DNA from: Alphaproteobacteria bacterium
GTDB taxonomy: Bacteria > Pseudomonadota > Alphaproteobacteria > Rhodospirillales > Magnetospirillaceae
Length of the DNA: 54,597 nt
Direction: 5' to 3'
Assembly (NCBI GenBank): GCA_021325215.1
Contig: JAJPHO010000125.1
Location: 1-54,597 of the forward strand
Shown one piece after another: positions 1 through 8,441 of this stretch. A program made the position numbers and the translations under genes. The notes under the pieces were generated by a model. The model was not told the origin of the DNA and did no database searches. It worked only from the letters and a program-made list of their open reading frames with translations. Position 1 is the first letter of the stretch; the number at the start of each line of letters is the position of its first letter.

Positions 1-569
1 CGCAGGAGACCTCGCGCATCAACGAGATGATGCAGACCCTGTCGACCACCGCCCAGCGCATCGGCGAGGTGGTCAGCCTGGTCAACGACATCGCCAGCCA
101 GACCAATCTGCTGGCGCTGAACGCCACCATCGAGGCGGCGCGCGCCGGCGACGCCGGCAAAGGCTTTGCCGTGGTGGCCGGCGAGGTCAAGAACCTGGCC
201 AGCCAGACCGGCCGCGCCACCGAGGAAATCTCGTCCCAGGTCGCCGCCGTGCAGGCGGAAACCCGGCACGCGGTGGAGGCCATCAAGGGCGTGTCGGCGG
301 TGATCGACCAGGTCCGCACGATCTCGTCGGGCATCGCTTCGGCGGTCGAGCAACAAGGTGCCGCAACCCAGGAAATCGCCCGCAACGTCGCCCAGGCCGC
401 CGAGGGTACCGGCGAGGTGTCGCGCAACGTCGCCGGCCTGACCGATGCGGCCGGCACGACGGGTTCGGTGGCGGACAAGGTGCTCGCCTCATCGGGCGAT
501 CTGTCGCAGACGGCGGAGCGGGTGCGTGGGGAAATCCGCTCCTTCCTGGAGGGGATGCAGAGGAACTGA
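1..569 (+). CDS. Methyl-accepting chemotaxis protein, C-terminal part (5' end outside window)
   Basis: The reading frame is open from the first base and ends in TGA at 569, giving about 188 residues of a larger receptor. The segment around [20 protein letters not shown] and the following [16 protein letters not shown] is the signature cytoplasmic hairpin tip of chemoreceptors, the part that contacts CheA and CheW. The rest is alanine-, glutamine- and glutamate-rich heptad sequence expected of the antiparallel signalling coiled coil. Sensor and membrane parts lie upstream of the window, so the ligand cannot be inferred. There is no obvious C-terminal CheR-tethering pentapeptide (it ends FLEGMQRN). 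No other chemotaxis gene is visible nearby. Confidence 0.95.
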   Translation, partial: QETSRINEMMQTLSTTAQRIGEVVSLVNDIASQTNLLALNATIEAARAGDAGKGFAVVAGEVKNLASQTGRATEEISSQVAAVQAETRHAVEAIKGVSAVIDQVRTISSGIASAVEQQGAATQEIARNVAQAAEGTGEVSRNVAGLTDAAGTTGSVADKVLASSGDLSQTAERVRGEIRSFLEGMQRN

Positions 570-573
570 TAGG

Positions 574-849
574 ATGCGCATCATGCGTATCCTTCTTAGT
601 CTCGCGTTGTGCTTGCCGTTGCTGACGGGCGGTTGCTTCGTCGGCGACGGCGTCGCCCATGTCGTCAAGCTGGCCACCAAGAACAGCGACAAGTCCGACG
701 ACACGTCCCAGTCAGCCACGCCGCCGCCGGTACCGGTTCAGCAGCCGGCGCCGGCCTCGGCCGGCCCGGTCGACCGCGATCCGGCGCCGATGCCATCGAC
801 GGCGCCGACGACGGGCATTCAGTCGGAAGAGCTGGCGCCGCCGAAGTAA
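574..849 (+). CDS. Small proline-rich putative lipoprotein (91 aa)
   Basis: It starts four bases after the chemoreceptor stop at ATGCGCATC, so it is probably cotranscribed. The first 20 residues (MRIMRILLSLALCLPLLTGG) form a hydrophobic signal followed by Cys21. The cleavage context TGG|C is a loose lipobox because position -3 is Thr rather than Leu. The remainder is hydrophilic and then Pro/Ala-rich (PPPVPVQQPAPA), like a flexible periplasmic tether. No domain is recognised and no function is assigned. An in-frame start further upstream inside the chemoreceptor gene would remove the signal peptide and was rejected. Coding status rests on the signal sequence and position. Confidence 0.6.
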   Translation: MRIMRILLSLALCLPLLTGGCFVGDGVAHVVKLATKNSDKSDDTSQSATPPPVPVQQPAPASAGPVDRDPAPMPSTAPTTGIQSEELAPPK

Positions 850-852
850 GCC

Positions 853-1000
853 TTAGAGCCTGACCCGAAACCCGCCCCAACGCCGCATCTGCGTCGTTGC
901 TGCGCTGCTCAAATCCTCACGTAGCGCTGCTACGCTCCGGTTTTGCGCTGCTCGCGCCTAGCATCTGCGGCACTGGTCCGAGTTTCGAGTCAGGCTCTTA
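853..1000. repeat. Palindromic intergenic repeat (family D), about 148 bp
   Basis: AGAGCCTGAC at 855-864 is the exact reverse complement of GTCAGGCTCT at 989-998. The arms continue as CCGAAAC (865-871) and GTTTCGA (982-988) with one mismatch. The centre holds a perfect 6-bp hairpin, CGTAGC-GCT-GCTACG (920-934). GCATCTGCG occurs at both 885-893 and 961-969. The right arm runs through the stop codon (998-1000) of the HD-GYP gene. It may serve as a convergent transcription terminator or be a REP/MITE-like element. No second copy was seen in this window. Confidence 0.7.
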
Positions 1001-2776
1001 CTTCGAGAGATACTGGCTGATATCGACCTCGTCGATCTGCTCGGGCGTCAGGAACTGCTCGGCGTATTCCTTATAGACGCCGGCGGTCAGGAACAGGTCG
1101 AACAGATCGGGGTCGATATGCTGGTCCTTCTTCATGAAGGACAGGATCTTGATGCAGTCCGACAGCTTCTTCGGCGTCTTGTAGGGACGGTCGCGCGCGG
1201 TCAGCGCCTCGAAGATGTCGGCGATGGCCATGGCGCGGGCCGGGATCTCCATGTCGTCCTTGAATAGCCGCTTCGGATAGCCGGTGCCGTCCAGCTTCTC
1301 GTGATGGCCGCCGGCCCAGGCCGGGACGCGCTTGAGATTCTTCGGGAAGGGCAGGGCTTCCAGCATGATGATGGTCTGCACGATGTGATCGTTGATGTGA
1401 TAACGATCCTCTGCGGTCAGCGTGCCGCGGCCGATGCCGAGATTATAGACCTCGCCCAGATTGAATTTGTGCGCCGGCGGATTGATCTTGAAGCCCCACT
1501 GATTGTCGGGCGGCATCGCCGGCTTGTCGTGCGGAACGATGTGTTCCGGCTTGTCGGCCAGCAGATGCTCGAGCACCGGCAAAACCTGCTTTTCCTTAGG
1601 CTTGCGCTGGGCTTCTTCCCACGACAGGCCGATGGTGTCGTCCAGCGTGCGCAGCCAGGTGGTCTCGGCGATCTTCTTCAGCCGGTCGACGCGCTCGGGC
1701 GCCATGAATTCGCCGCCGACATTGCACTCGGCGACGAAGGCGTAATCCTCGTCCAGCTGCTTCAAGCGCGCATCACGCTCGGCCGCCAGCTGGCCCTTGT
1801 CGCCGCCCTCGGACACGCTTTTCCAATAGGCGATCTCGGCGTCGCGCTTGACCACTTCGAAGCGGGTGCGGATCTCGTGCAGCCGGTTATAGATGGTTTC
1901 CAGCTTGGTGGCCTTGTCGACCACATATTCCGGCGTCGTCACCTTGCCGCAATCGTGCAGGCCGCCGGCCACTTCCAGTTCGTACCATTCGTCCTCGGTC
2001 AGGTCGAAATCGGCGAAGATGCCGTTCGTCGCCTGGGTCGCGGCGCGAGTCAGCATGTTGGTCAGCGCCGGCACGCGGCGGCAATGGCCGCCGGTATAAG
2101 GCGACTTGGCGTCGATGGCGTTCGCGATCACTTCGATGAAGGAGGTGAACAGCTTCTTCTGGGCGTCCAGCAGCATCTGGTTGTCGAGCGCCACCGCCGC
2201 CTGGCTGGCCAGCGCTTCGACCAGCGAGACGGTCTCCTCGGGGAAGGGCGCCACCGTGCCGTCGAGGGTGCGCGCATTGATCAGCTGCAGCACGCCGACC
2301 ACGTCGCCTTCATGGTTCTTCAGCGGCACGGTCAGGAAGGATTGCGAGCGATAGCCGGTCCTGGCGTCGAACGCCTTGGTGCCGGTGAAGTCGAAATTCT
2401 CGGCGTCGTAAGCGTCTTCGATGGCGACCGTCGTGCCGGACAGGGCGGCGGCGGTGCTGACATTCTTCTGATTGGGGTTGCCCTCTGCGTCATACAGGGC
2501 GAGCGGCGGGAAGGTGATCGGCTTGCCGGTGGTGCCGCCCAGGGCGATCTTCAGGGTGTCGTTCAGCACGATGGCGAAATTCAGGGAGCGGTTCGCCTCG
2601 TCATAGAGATAGAGCGTGCCGCCATCGGCGTTGGTCAGCTCCTTGGCGCCCGACAGGATCAGTTCCATCAGGCGGTCATGGTGCCGTTCGGCGGATAGGG
2701 CAATGCCGAGGTCGATCAGACGTCGGTAGCGGATCTCGCGCTGATCCAAGGCCGCATTATTGGTGGTAACGCCCAT
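998..2776 (-). CDS. GAF and HD-GYP domain phosphodiesterase (592 aa)
   Basis: Predicted cyclic-di-GMP phosphodiesterase. An N-terminal GAF domain (about residues 20-205) is followed by an HD-GYP domain. The HD pair is seen in GGLHDCGKVTTPEYVVDK, and the second metal/GYP motif in HHEKLDGTGYP, followed by ARAMAIADIFEALTARDRPY. Between the two halves there is an insertion of roughly 150 residues, rich in charged helix (RFEVVKRDAEIAYWKS), that ordinary HD-GYP domains lack. The start at 2776 is chosen because GGGGGAG precedes it at normal spacing. An upstream in-frame ATG (2857) would overlap the divergent ubiD control region. No membrane segment, so it is cytosolic. The GAF ligand is unknown. Confidence 0.9.
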   Translation of the reverse strand: MGVTTNNAALDQREIRYRRLIDLGIALSAERHHDRLMELILSGAKELTNADGGTLYLYDEANRSLNFAIVLNDTLKIALGGTTGKPITFPPLALYDAEGNPNQKNVSTAAALSGTTVAIEDAYDAENFDFTGTKAFDARTGYRSQSFLTVPLKNHEGDVVGVLQLINARTLDGTVAPFPEETVSLVEALASQAAVALDNQMLLDAQKKLFTSFIEVIANAIDAKSPYTGGHCRRVPALTNMLTRAATQATNGIFADFDLTEDEWYELEVAGGLHDCGKVTTPEYVVDKATKLETIYNRLHEIRTRFEVVKRDAEIAYWKSVSEGGDKGQLAAERDARLKQLDEDYAFVAECNVGGEFMAPERVDRLKKIAETTWLRTLDDTIGLSWEEAQRKPKEKQVLPVLEHLLADKPEHIVPHDKPAMPPDNQWGFKINPPAHKFNLGEVYNLGIGRGTLTAEDRYHINDHIVQTIIMLEALPFPKNLKRVPAWAGGHHEKLDGTGYPKRLFKDDMEIPARAMAIADIFEALTARDRPYKTPKKLSDCIKILSFMKKDQHIDPDLFDLFLTAGVYKEYAEQFLTPEQIDEVDISQYLSK

Positions 2777-2865
2777 GATGATCTCCCCCGCGCGGAGCAT
2801 GACGCCTGCCCCACCGCCTATATACCGCCTTGACGGAAGGGTGTCTTCTCTTTCCAATGCGCCTC

Positions 2866-4389
2866 ATGTCTTACGCTTCTCTTCGCGACTTCATCGAACG
2901 TCTGGAAGCCGAGGGCCGGCTGGTCCGCGTCTCGAAGCCCGTTTCTCCCATCCTCGAAATGACCGAGATCCAGACCAGGCTGCTGGCCGAGGGTGGTCCC
3001 GCCGTGCTGTTCGAGCATGTGCTGAACCCCGATGGCTCGAAGCATCCGATGCCGGTGCTGGTCAATCTGTTCGGCACGGTCGAGCGGGTCGCCTGGGGCA
3101 TGGACCGCGAGCCGCACCAGCTGCGCGAAGTGGGCGAGACTCTGGCCTTCCTCAAGCAGCCCGAGCCGCCCGGCGGCTGGCGCGAGGCGCTGGAGATGCT
3201 GCCGCTCTTGAAGACGGTGATGGCGATGCGGCCCAAGACGGTCCGCTCCGCTCCCTGCCAGGAAGTGGTGCTGACCGGCGACGACATCGACCTGGCGACG
3301 CTGCCGATCCAGACCTGCTGGCCGGGCGAACCGGCGCCGCTGATCACTTGGCCGCTGGTGGTGACGCGCGGTCCGACTGCCGGGTCGAAGGACAGCGACA
3401 AGCGCGACGATTACAATCTCGGCATCTACCGCATGCAGGTGACCGGCAGGAACACCACCCTGATGCGCTGGCTGCGCCATCGCGGCGGCGCCCAGCATCA
3501 TCAGCGCTGGGGCGCGACCAAGCCGGAGCCCTTGCCGGCGGCGGTGGTGATCGGCGCCGATCCAGGCACCATCCTGGCGGCGGTGACGCCGGTGCCGGAC
3601 AGTCTCTCGGAATATCAATTCGCCGGCTTGCTGCGCGGCAAGAAGGTCGAGCTGGTCGATTGCAAGACGGTGCCGCTCAAGGTGCCGGCCGAGGCCGAGA
3701 TCATCCTCGAAGGCCATGTGTCGCTGACCGAGTATGGCGACGAAGGCCCCTATGGCGACCACACCGGCTATTACAATTCGGTGGAACCCTTCCCGGTCTT
3801 CACGATTTCGGCCATCACCATGCGCCGCAATCCGATCTATCTGTCGACCTTCACCGGCCGTCCGCCGGACGAGCCCTCGGTGCTGGGCGAGGCGCTGAAC
3901 GAGGTCTTTATTCCGCTGCTGACCCAGCAATTCCCCGAGATCGTCGATTTCTGGCTGCCGCCCGAAGGCTGCAGCTATCGCATCGCCGTGGTGTCGATCA
4001 AGAAGTCTTACCCCGGCCATGCGCGCCGCATCATGATGGGCGTGTGGTCGTTCCTGCGGCAGTTCATCTACACGAAGTTCGTCATCGTGGTGGATGCCGA
4101 CATCAATGCGCGCGACTGGAAGGATGTGATGTGGGCGATCTCGACCCGCATGGACCCGGTGCGCGACATCATGACCGTCGAAAACACCCCGATCGATTAT
4201 CTCGATTTCGCCTCGCCGGAGTCCGGCCTGGGTGGAAAACTCGGCATGGACGCCACAGATAAGATGCCGCCGGAGACCCATCGCGAGTGGGGCCGGCAGA
4301 TCCGCATGGACCAGGACGTCATCGACAAGGTGACCAAGGACTGGGCCGAATTAGGCCTGCCCGGCTCGGGCAAGCCGATCTGGAAATGA
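2866..4389 (+). CDS. ubiD: UbiD family decarboxylase (507 aa)
   Basis: Prenylated-FMN-dependent decarboxylase, most likely 4-hydroxy-3-polyprenylbenzoate decarboxylase of ubiquinone synthesis. The protein is collinear with UbiD over its full length: [19 protein letters not shown] at the N-terminus, [10 protein letters not shown] and HRGGAQHH in the cofactor region, then [22 protein letters not shown]. The start is ambiguous. ATG 2866 matches where the family usually begins, ATG 2857 would add three residues and TTG 2830 twelve, and none has a strong ribosome-binding site. The stop overlaps the start of the pmbA-like gene by four bases (ATGA). Membership of the family is certain; the ubiquinone role is inferred because UbiD homologues also act on other aromatic acids. 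Confidence 0.9.
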   Translation: MSYASLRDFIERLEAEGRLVRVSKPVSPILEMTEIQTRLLAEGGPAVLFEHVLNPDGSKHPMPVLVNLFGTVERVAWGMDREPHQLREVGETLAFLKQPEPPGGWREALEMLPLLKTVMAMRPKTVRSAPCQEVVLTGDDIDLATLPIQTCWPGEPAPLITWPLVVTRGPTAGSKDSDKRDDYNLGIYRMQVTGRNTTLMRWLRHRGGAQHHQRWGATKPEPLPAAVVIGADPGTILAAVTPVPDSLSEYQFAGLLRGKKVELVDCKTVPLKVPAEAEIILEGHVSLTEYGDEGPYGDHTGYYNSVEPFPVFTISAITMRRNPIYLSTFTGRPPDEPSVLGEALNEVFIPLLTQQFPEIVDFWLPPEGCSYRIAVVSIKKSYPGHARRIMMGVWSFLRQFIYTKFVIVVDADINARDWKDVMWAISTRMDPVRDIMTVENTPIDYLDFASPESGLGGKLGMDATDKMPPETHREWGRQIRMDQDVIDKVTKDWAELGLPGSGKPIWK

Positions 4390-5738
4390 ATGAGCCGATT
4401 ATGAGTGACAAGCTGCTTTCCACCCTGGAATCCCTGCTGAGCAAGGCCAAGAAGGCCGGTGCCGAAGCCGCCGACGCGGTGGTGGTCGAGGGAACCTCGC
4501 TCTCGGTCGCGTTCCGCCTCGGCCAGCCCGAAAAGGTCGAGCGCTCGGAAGGCGGCGATATCGGCCTGCGGGTGTTCATCGGCAAGCGCCAGGCCATCGT
4601 TTCCTCGGCCGACCGCAGCGAGGGCGCTCTGTCCGAACTGGCCGAGCGCGCCGTGGCGATGGCCCGCGAAGTGCCGGAAGATCCCTATTGCGGCCTGGCC
4701 GATCCCGCGCAGATCGCCAAGAGCCTGCCCAAGCTGGACAGTTGCGATCCCGCGGAATTGTCGGCGCCGACCCTGGTCGATTGGGCCCGCCGCGCCGAGG
4801 ATGCCGCGCGCGCGGTGCAGGGCGTCACCAATTCCGAAGGCGCCGAGGCGTCGTGGGGCAAAAGCCGCGTGGCGCTGGCCGCCAGCAACGGCTTCTCGCA
4901 TTCCTATGAAGTGTCGAGCAGCAGCGTGTCGGCCTCGGTGCTGGCGGGCGGTTCGGACGGCATGGAGCGCGATTATGATTACAGCTCGGCGGTCTATGCC
5001 GCCGATCTGCGCACGCCCGAGGATATCGGCCGTTCCGCCGGCGAGCGCACGGTGCGCCGCCTCAATGCGCGGAAGATGCCGACCGGCAAGCTGCCGGTGG
5101 TGTTCGATCCGCGCGTCAGCGGCGGTCTGCTGGGCCATCTGGCCGGCGCCATCAATGGCAGCTCGATCGCCCGCGGCACCAGCTTCCTGAAAGACAAGCT
5201 GGGGCAGCAGATCTTCCCCAAGGGCTTCAATGTGATCGACGACCCGCACCGCCAGCGCGGCCTGCGCTCGAAGCCGTGCGACGGCGAGGGCATCGCCAAT
5301 AAGCGCCGCGCCTTCATCGAGGATGGCGTGCTGACCGGCTGGACCCTCGATCTGCGCTCGGCCCGGCAATTGGGCCTGGAAAGCACCGGCCACGCCGCGC
5401 GCGGTACCGGCGGCCCGCCGTCGCCCTCGATCACCAATTTCTATCTGGAGCCCGGTGCGGTCTCGCCCGCCGAACTGATCGCCGACATCAAGGAAGGCTT
5501 CTATGTCGTCGAGCTGATCGGCATGGGCGTCAATGGCGTCACCGGCGATTATTCGCGCGGCGCGGCGGGTTACTGGATCGAGAACGGCCAGATCACCTTC
5601 CCGGTCAATGAAATGACGGTGGCCAGCAATCTCAAGGACATCTTCCTGAACCTGACGGCGGCCGACGATCTGGTGTTCCGCACCGGCGTGGACGCGCCGA
5701 CGCTGCGCATCGAAGGCATGACCATCGCCGGCGCCTGA
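4386..5738 (+). CDS. pmbA: TldE/PmbA family metallopeptidase-like protein (450 aa)
   Basis: Subunit of the TldD-TldE family, which in other bacteria processes microcins and cleaves unfolded peptides as a heterodimer. TldE/PmbA itself lacks the zinc-binding HExxxH motif carried by TldD, and none is visible here. Diagnostic regions are [19 protein letters not shown] near residue 60, [20 protein letters not shown] in the middle, and the C-terminal [24 protein letters not shown] block. The length equals the family norm. The start at 4386 overlaps the ubiD stop (ATGA), implying translational coupling; ATG 4401 is an alternative. No tldD is present in the window, so its partner must be encoded elsewhere. 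Confidence 0.92.
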   Translation: MNEPIMSDKLLSTLESLLSKAKKAGAEAADAVVVEGTSLSVAFRLGQPEKVERSEGGDIGLRVFIGKRQAIVSSADRSEGALSELAERAVAMAREVPEDPYCGLADPAQIAKSLPKLDSCDPAELSAPTLVDWARRAEDAARAVQGVTNSEGAEASWGKSRVALAASNGFSHSYEVSSSSVSASVLAGGSDGMERDYDYSSAVYAADLRTPEDIGRSAGERTVRRLNARKMPTGKLPVVFDPRVSGGLLGHLAGAINGSSIARGTSFLKDKLGQQIFPKGFNVIDDPHRQRGLRSKPCDGEGIANKRRAFIEDGVLTGWTLDLRSARQLGLESTGHAARGTGGPPSPSITNFYLEPGAVSPAELIADIKEGFYVVELIGMGVNGVTGDYSRGAAGYWIENGQITFPVNEMTVASNLKDIFLNLTAADDLVFRTGVDAPTLRIEGMTIAGA

Positions 5739-5787
5739 TCCCGGTCGGGTAGGGAAAAGCCGTCCCTCCCATGCTAGAACGGAGGCC

Positions 5788-6411
5788 ATGACCGAGCGGA
5801 AAGAGCGCGGCAGGCCGCCGCATCCCGACGTGCTGACGCCCGCCGAATGGCGGGTGGCGGAGGCGGTGCGGCATGGGATGAGCAATCCTGAGATCGCGCG
5901 GCGGCAGGGTGTGACCCTGGACGCCGTCAAATATCACGTCGCCAATGCTCTTTCGAAACTCGGTTTCTCCAGCCGCCGCGACCTCCGCCAATGGGACGGG
6001 ATACGGCGCGACAGTGCTCTGTTCGGGAGGGCAAGCGATATGGGTGGCGACATCGCTCTCGGCGCGATCGGCCAGATCGCGCGCAGCGTCAAGGACATCG
6101 CGGCGGCCAGCAAATTCTACGGCGAGGTGCTGGGCCTGCCGCATCTCTACACCTTCGGCACGCTGGCTTTCTTCGATTGCGGCGGAACGCGGCTGTTCCT
6201 GTCGCAGGGCGAGGGACGTGACGATTCAGTGATCTATTTCCGAGTGCCCGACATCCACGCCGCCCATGCGGCTTTGGCCGAGCGGGGCGCGGTCTTCGTC
6301 AACGCGCCGCATATGATCCATAAGCATCCCGACGGCACCGAAGAATGGATGGCGTTCTTCAATGACGATGAGGGCCGGCCCCTGGCCATCATGGCGCAAG
6401 CCAAGCCGTAA
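5788..6411 (+). CDS. LuxR-type HTH fused to a VOC/glyoxalase domain (207 aa)
   Basis: Residues about 15-70 (LTPAEWRVAEAVRHGMSNPEIARRQGVTLDAVKYHVANALSKLG) match a LuxR/GerE DNA-binding domain, including the conserved VKYHVxNxLxKLG recognition helix. Residues about 92-205 form a vicinal-oxygen-chelate fold: IGQIARSVKDIAAASKFYGEVLGL, TLAFFDCGGTRLFL, VIYFRVPDIHAAHAALAERG, and the C-terminal EEWMAFFNDDEGRPLAIM. There is no phosphoreceiver or autoinducer domain, so the VOC part may bind a small ligand or metal. GGAGG lies just before the ATG. It is 49 bases downstream of pmbA and a hairpin-like sequence lies in the gap. Targets are unknown. Confidence 0.8.
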   Translation: MTERKERGRPPHPDVLTPAEWRVAEAVRHGMSNPEIARRQGVTLDAVKYHVANALSKLGFSSRRDLRQWDGIRRDSALFGRASDMGGDIALGAIGQIARSVKDIAAASKFYGEVLGLPHLYTFGTLAFFDCGGTRLFLSQGEGRDDSVIYFRVPDIHAAHAALAERGAVFVNAPHMIHKHPDGTEEWMAFFNDDEGRPLAIMAQAKP

Positions 6412-6415
6412 ACAA

Positions 6416-6512
6416 ATTTCACCACTAAGGTCACGAAGAACACGAAGGGGGCACTAAGGTTCTTTTCCTTCGTGCCTATCCTTTGTGCCCTTTGTGTCCT
6501 TCGTGGTGAAAT
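6416..6512. repeat. Family A palindromic repeat, copy 1
   Basis: The element starts ATTTCACCAC (6416-6425) and ends GTGGTGAAAT (6503-6512), its reverse complement. Each arm is a run of degenerate 9-nt units of the CAC(A/G)AAGGN type on one side and the complementary series (CCTTTGTGC, CCTTCGTGG) on the other. Two further copies lie at 22363-22451 and 54418-54511. It fills the gap between two convergent genes. A dispersed non-coding element is certain from the repetition; its function is not known. Confidence 0.85.
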
Positions 6513-6531
6513 CTATTGCCGCTCCGCGGCT

Positions 6532-7461
6532 TTAGGGAACCACCAGCTCCAGCGTGCGCTCGGCGACTTTGATCTCGACGGGCAGGGTGGCGATGATGTC
6601 GCCGTCGCCCTGCACCGGCAGGCCGGTCTCGCCCTCGATCCTGAGGGTGCGCCCCGTGAGGATCTTCACGTCGGGCAGGGCGGACAGGCGGCCCATCACC
6701 AAAGCGGCGCCATAGCGCAGCACATGGCGATACCCGCCCTTTTCCAGCAGGCAGACCTCGAAGGCGGGCTCGGCCAGGCTGGCCTTGGGCGCCGCGACGA
6801 ACGGGCCGCCATAATGCTTGCCGTTGCACACCACCACCGAACAGGCGTCGTGCGTCTTGCCGTCGACGGTGACGCGGCAGCTGGGAAAGCCGTAGCGCAG
6901 GCCCTGCACCAGGGTTTCCACGACATAGGCGATCTTGCCGGTGCGGCGCTTCAGCGCCAGGTCGACATTGGCGACCACATGGGCGTCGAAGCCGACGCCC
7001 GCCATCATCACGAAGTACCGTCCATTCGCTTCGCCCAGATGCACCGTCATGCGGGCGCGGCCGGCGATGGCGCGGGCGACGGCGCGCGGATTGCCGCGCA
7101 GGCCGATCTCCTGGGCCAGGACATTGGCGGTGCCGAGCGGGATGATGGCCAGCGGCGGAACCAGGCCCGGCGCGTTGGCCAGCCCGTTGGCGACCTCGTT
7201 GATGGTTCCATCGCCGCCGGCGGCGACCACCACGTCGCAATCCTCGGACGTCAGCGTCGCCGCGCGCGTCTGCGCGTCACCGGCTTTCTGGGTGGCGAAC
7301 AGATGGACGGCGCAGCCGAGGCCCTTCAGCGCGGCCAGGGTGGTCTGCAGGCGGCGCTTGCGCCATTGGCCGGCGGCGGGGTTGTAGATCACCAGTACGC
7401 GGGGGGATTTCCCACCCTTCGCCCCACGGCGATTAGGCGTTTCGGTCGAAGACAAATGCAT
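6532..7461 (-). CDS. Diacylglycerol kinase family lipid kinase (309 aa)
   Basis: YegS/BmrU-type kinase of the DAGK catalytic family, using ATP to phosphorylate diacylglycerol or a related lipid. Motifs seen: VIYNPAAGQW near residue 25, the glycine-rich nucleotide loop VVVAAGGDGTINEVANGL at about 77-94, PLGTANVLAQEIGL, and GVGFDAHVV. It is soluble, with no transmembrane helices, unlike the small DgkA. It is divergent from the phosphoesterase-glycosyltransferase pair at 7626, which suggests a common role in handling diacylglycerol. No convincing ribosome-binding site precedes the ATG at 7461. The preceding residues MHLSSTETPNRRG are poorly constrained, so the true start could be slightly downstream. 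Confidence 0.88.
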   Translation of the reverse strand: MHLSSTETPNRRGAKGGKSPRVLVIYNPAAGQWRKRRLQTTLAALKGLGCAVHLFATQKAGDAQTRAATLTSEDCDVVVAAGGDGTINEVANGLANAPGLVPPLAIIPLGTANVLAQEIGLRGNPRAVARAIAGRARMTVHLGEANGRYFVMMAGVGFDAHVVANVDLALKRRTGKIAYVVETLVQGLRYGFPSCRVTVDGKTHDACSVVVCNGKHYGGPFVAAPKASLAEPAFEVCLLEKGGYRHVLRYGAALVMGRLSALPDVKILTGRTLRIEGETGLPVQGDGDIIATLPVEIKVAERTLELVVP

Positions 7462-7497
7462 CGGTTTGATCTACACCACCAAGATGGCCGCTAGTTC

Positions 7498-7548
7498 ATG
7501 AAAGTTTTGTGACGGTTTTATTTCAGTATAATGAAATGATCGTGTCAG
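7498..7548 (-). promoter_or_regulatory. Two candidate Pho boxes between lipid kinase and phosphoesterase genes
   Basis: Read on the minus strand, 7515-7498 is CCGTCAC-AAAA-CTTTCAT and 7548-7531 is CTGACAC-GATC-ATTTCAT. Compared by eye with the rhizobial PhoB consensus CTGTCATnnnnCTGTCAT they match 11 and 10 of 14 defined positions, and both have the correct 4-nt spacer. Their starts are 33 bp apart, about three helical turns. The region is AT-rich and also contains the inverted repeat ATTTCA-GTATAA-TGAAAT (7520-7537). The site assignment is inference, supported by the predicted function of the flanking genes. Confidence 0.4.
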
Positions 7549-7625
7549 GATTCAAAATATATGTACTTGGCGAGCTTGTCTATACTATCAATGGCGCAAC
7601 TTGAGGGCGGGAGCCACGAGCGGCG

Positions 7626-8441
7626 ATGACACTGATGAGCAACACACAGAACTATCGCGCGATCTGGATTTCGGACGTTCACTTGGGAACGCGGGGCTGC
7701 AAAGCCGACTTCCTGCTCGATTTCCTCAAGAATACCGAATCCGAATATCTCTATCTGGTCGGCGACATCATCGACGGCTGGCGCCTGCGCCGCTCCTGGC
7801 ACTGGCCGCAGGCCCATAACGACATGGTGCAGAAAGTGCTGCGCAAGGCGCGCAAGGGCACCAAGGTGATCTATGTGCCGGGCAACCACGACGAATTCGC
7901 CCGCGCTTATGCCGGCCTGACCTTCGGCGACATCCCGGTGGTGTCCGAAGCGATCCACGAGACCGCCGACGGCAAGAAGCTGCTGGTGATCCATGGCGAC
8001 CAGTTCGACGGCGTGCTGCAATATGCCAAATGGCTGGCGCACTTAGGCGACCATGCCTATACGCTGGCGCTGACCCTCAATAACTGGATCAACAGCATCG
8101 GCCGCAAGCTGGGCTTCAATTACTGGTCGCTGTCGGCCTATCTGAAGCACAAGGTCAAGAACGCGGTCCAGTTCATCAATTCCTACGAAGAGACTATGGC
8201 CGACGTGGCGCGTCACCGCAATGTCGACGGGGTGGTGTGCGGGCACATCCACCATGCCGAGCTGCGCGAGACCAACGGCGTGCTGTATGCCAATGACGGC
8301 GATTGGGTGGAAAGCTGCACCGCCCTGGTCGAGCACGCCGATGGGCGTCTCGAAATTCTGCGCTGGGCGGAGAACCGCCAGCTGTCCTTCTTCGACACCA
8401 CGCTGGCCGAAGAACCCGATCTGGTGCCTGAACGGAACTGA
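7626..8441 (+). CDS. PlcP/LpxH-like metallophosphoesterase (UDP-2,3-diacylglucosamine diphosphatase family, 271 aa)
   Basis: Calcineurin-like two-metal phosphoesterase. The five metal motifs are present in order: ISDVHLG near residue 16, LVGDIIDGW, VPGNHDEFA, VIHGDQFD and VCGHIHHAE. Automatic annotation usually names this family UDP-2,3-diacylglucosamine diphosphatase (lipid A synthesis). In alphaproteobacteria, however, close relatives paired with a glycosyltransferase include PlcP, a phospholipase C that strips head groups from phospholipids under phosphate starvation. The next gene starts immediately after the stop (TGAATG) and is a glycosyltransferase, and two Pho-box-like sites lie upstream, so the PlcP reading is preferred. 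The start is ATG 7626 or 7635. Confidence 0.85.
   Translation: MTLMSNTQNYRAIWISDVHLGTRGCKADFLLDFLKNTESEYLYLVGDIIDGWRLRRSWHWPQAHNDMVQKVLRKARKGTKVIYVPGNHDEFARAYAGLTFGDIPVVSEAIHETADGKKLLVIHGDQFDGVLQYAKWLAHLGDHAYTLALTLNNWINSIGRKLGFNYWSLSAYLKHKVKNAVQFINSYEETMADVARHRNVDGVVCGHIHHAELRETNGVLYANDGDWVESCTALVEHADGRLEILRWAENRQLSFFDTTLAEEPDLVPERN

Noticed and set aside
1301-2698. A 465-residue plus-strand open frame over the HD-GYP gene
   Set aside because: Shadow of a certain gene; no ribosome-binding site and composition typical of antisense frames.
7626-8441. Plain assignment as lipid A enzyme LpxH
   Set aside because: The motifs are shared by LpxH and PlcP. The adjacent glycosyltransferase, the divergent lipid kinase and the Pho-box-like sites favour the PlcP reading, so no lpxH symbol is given.
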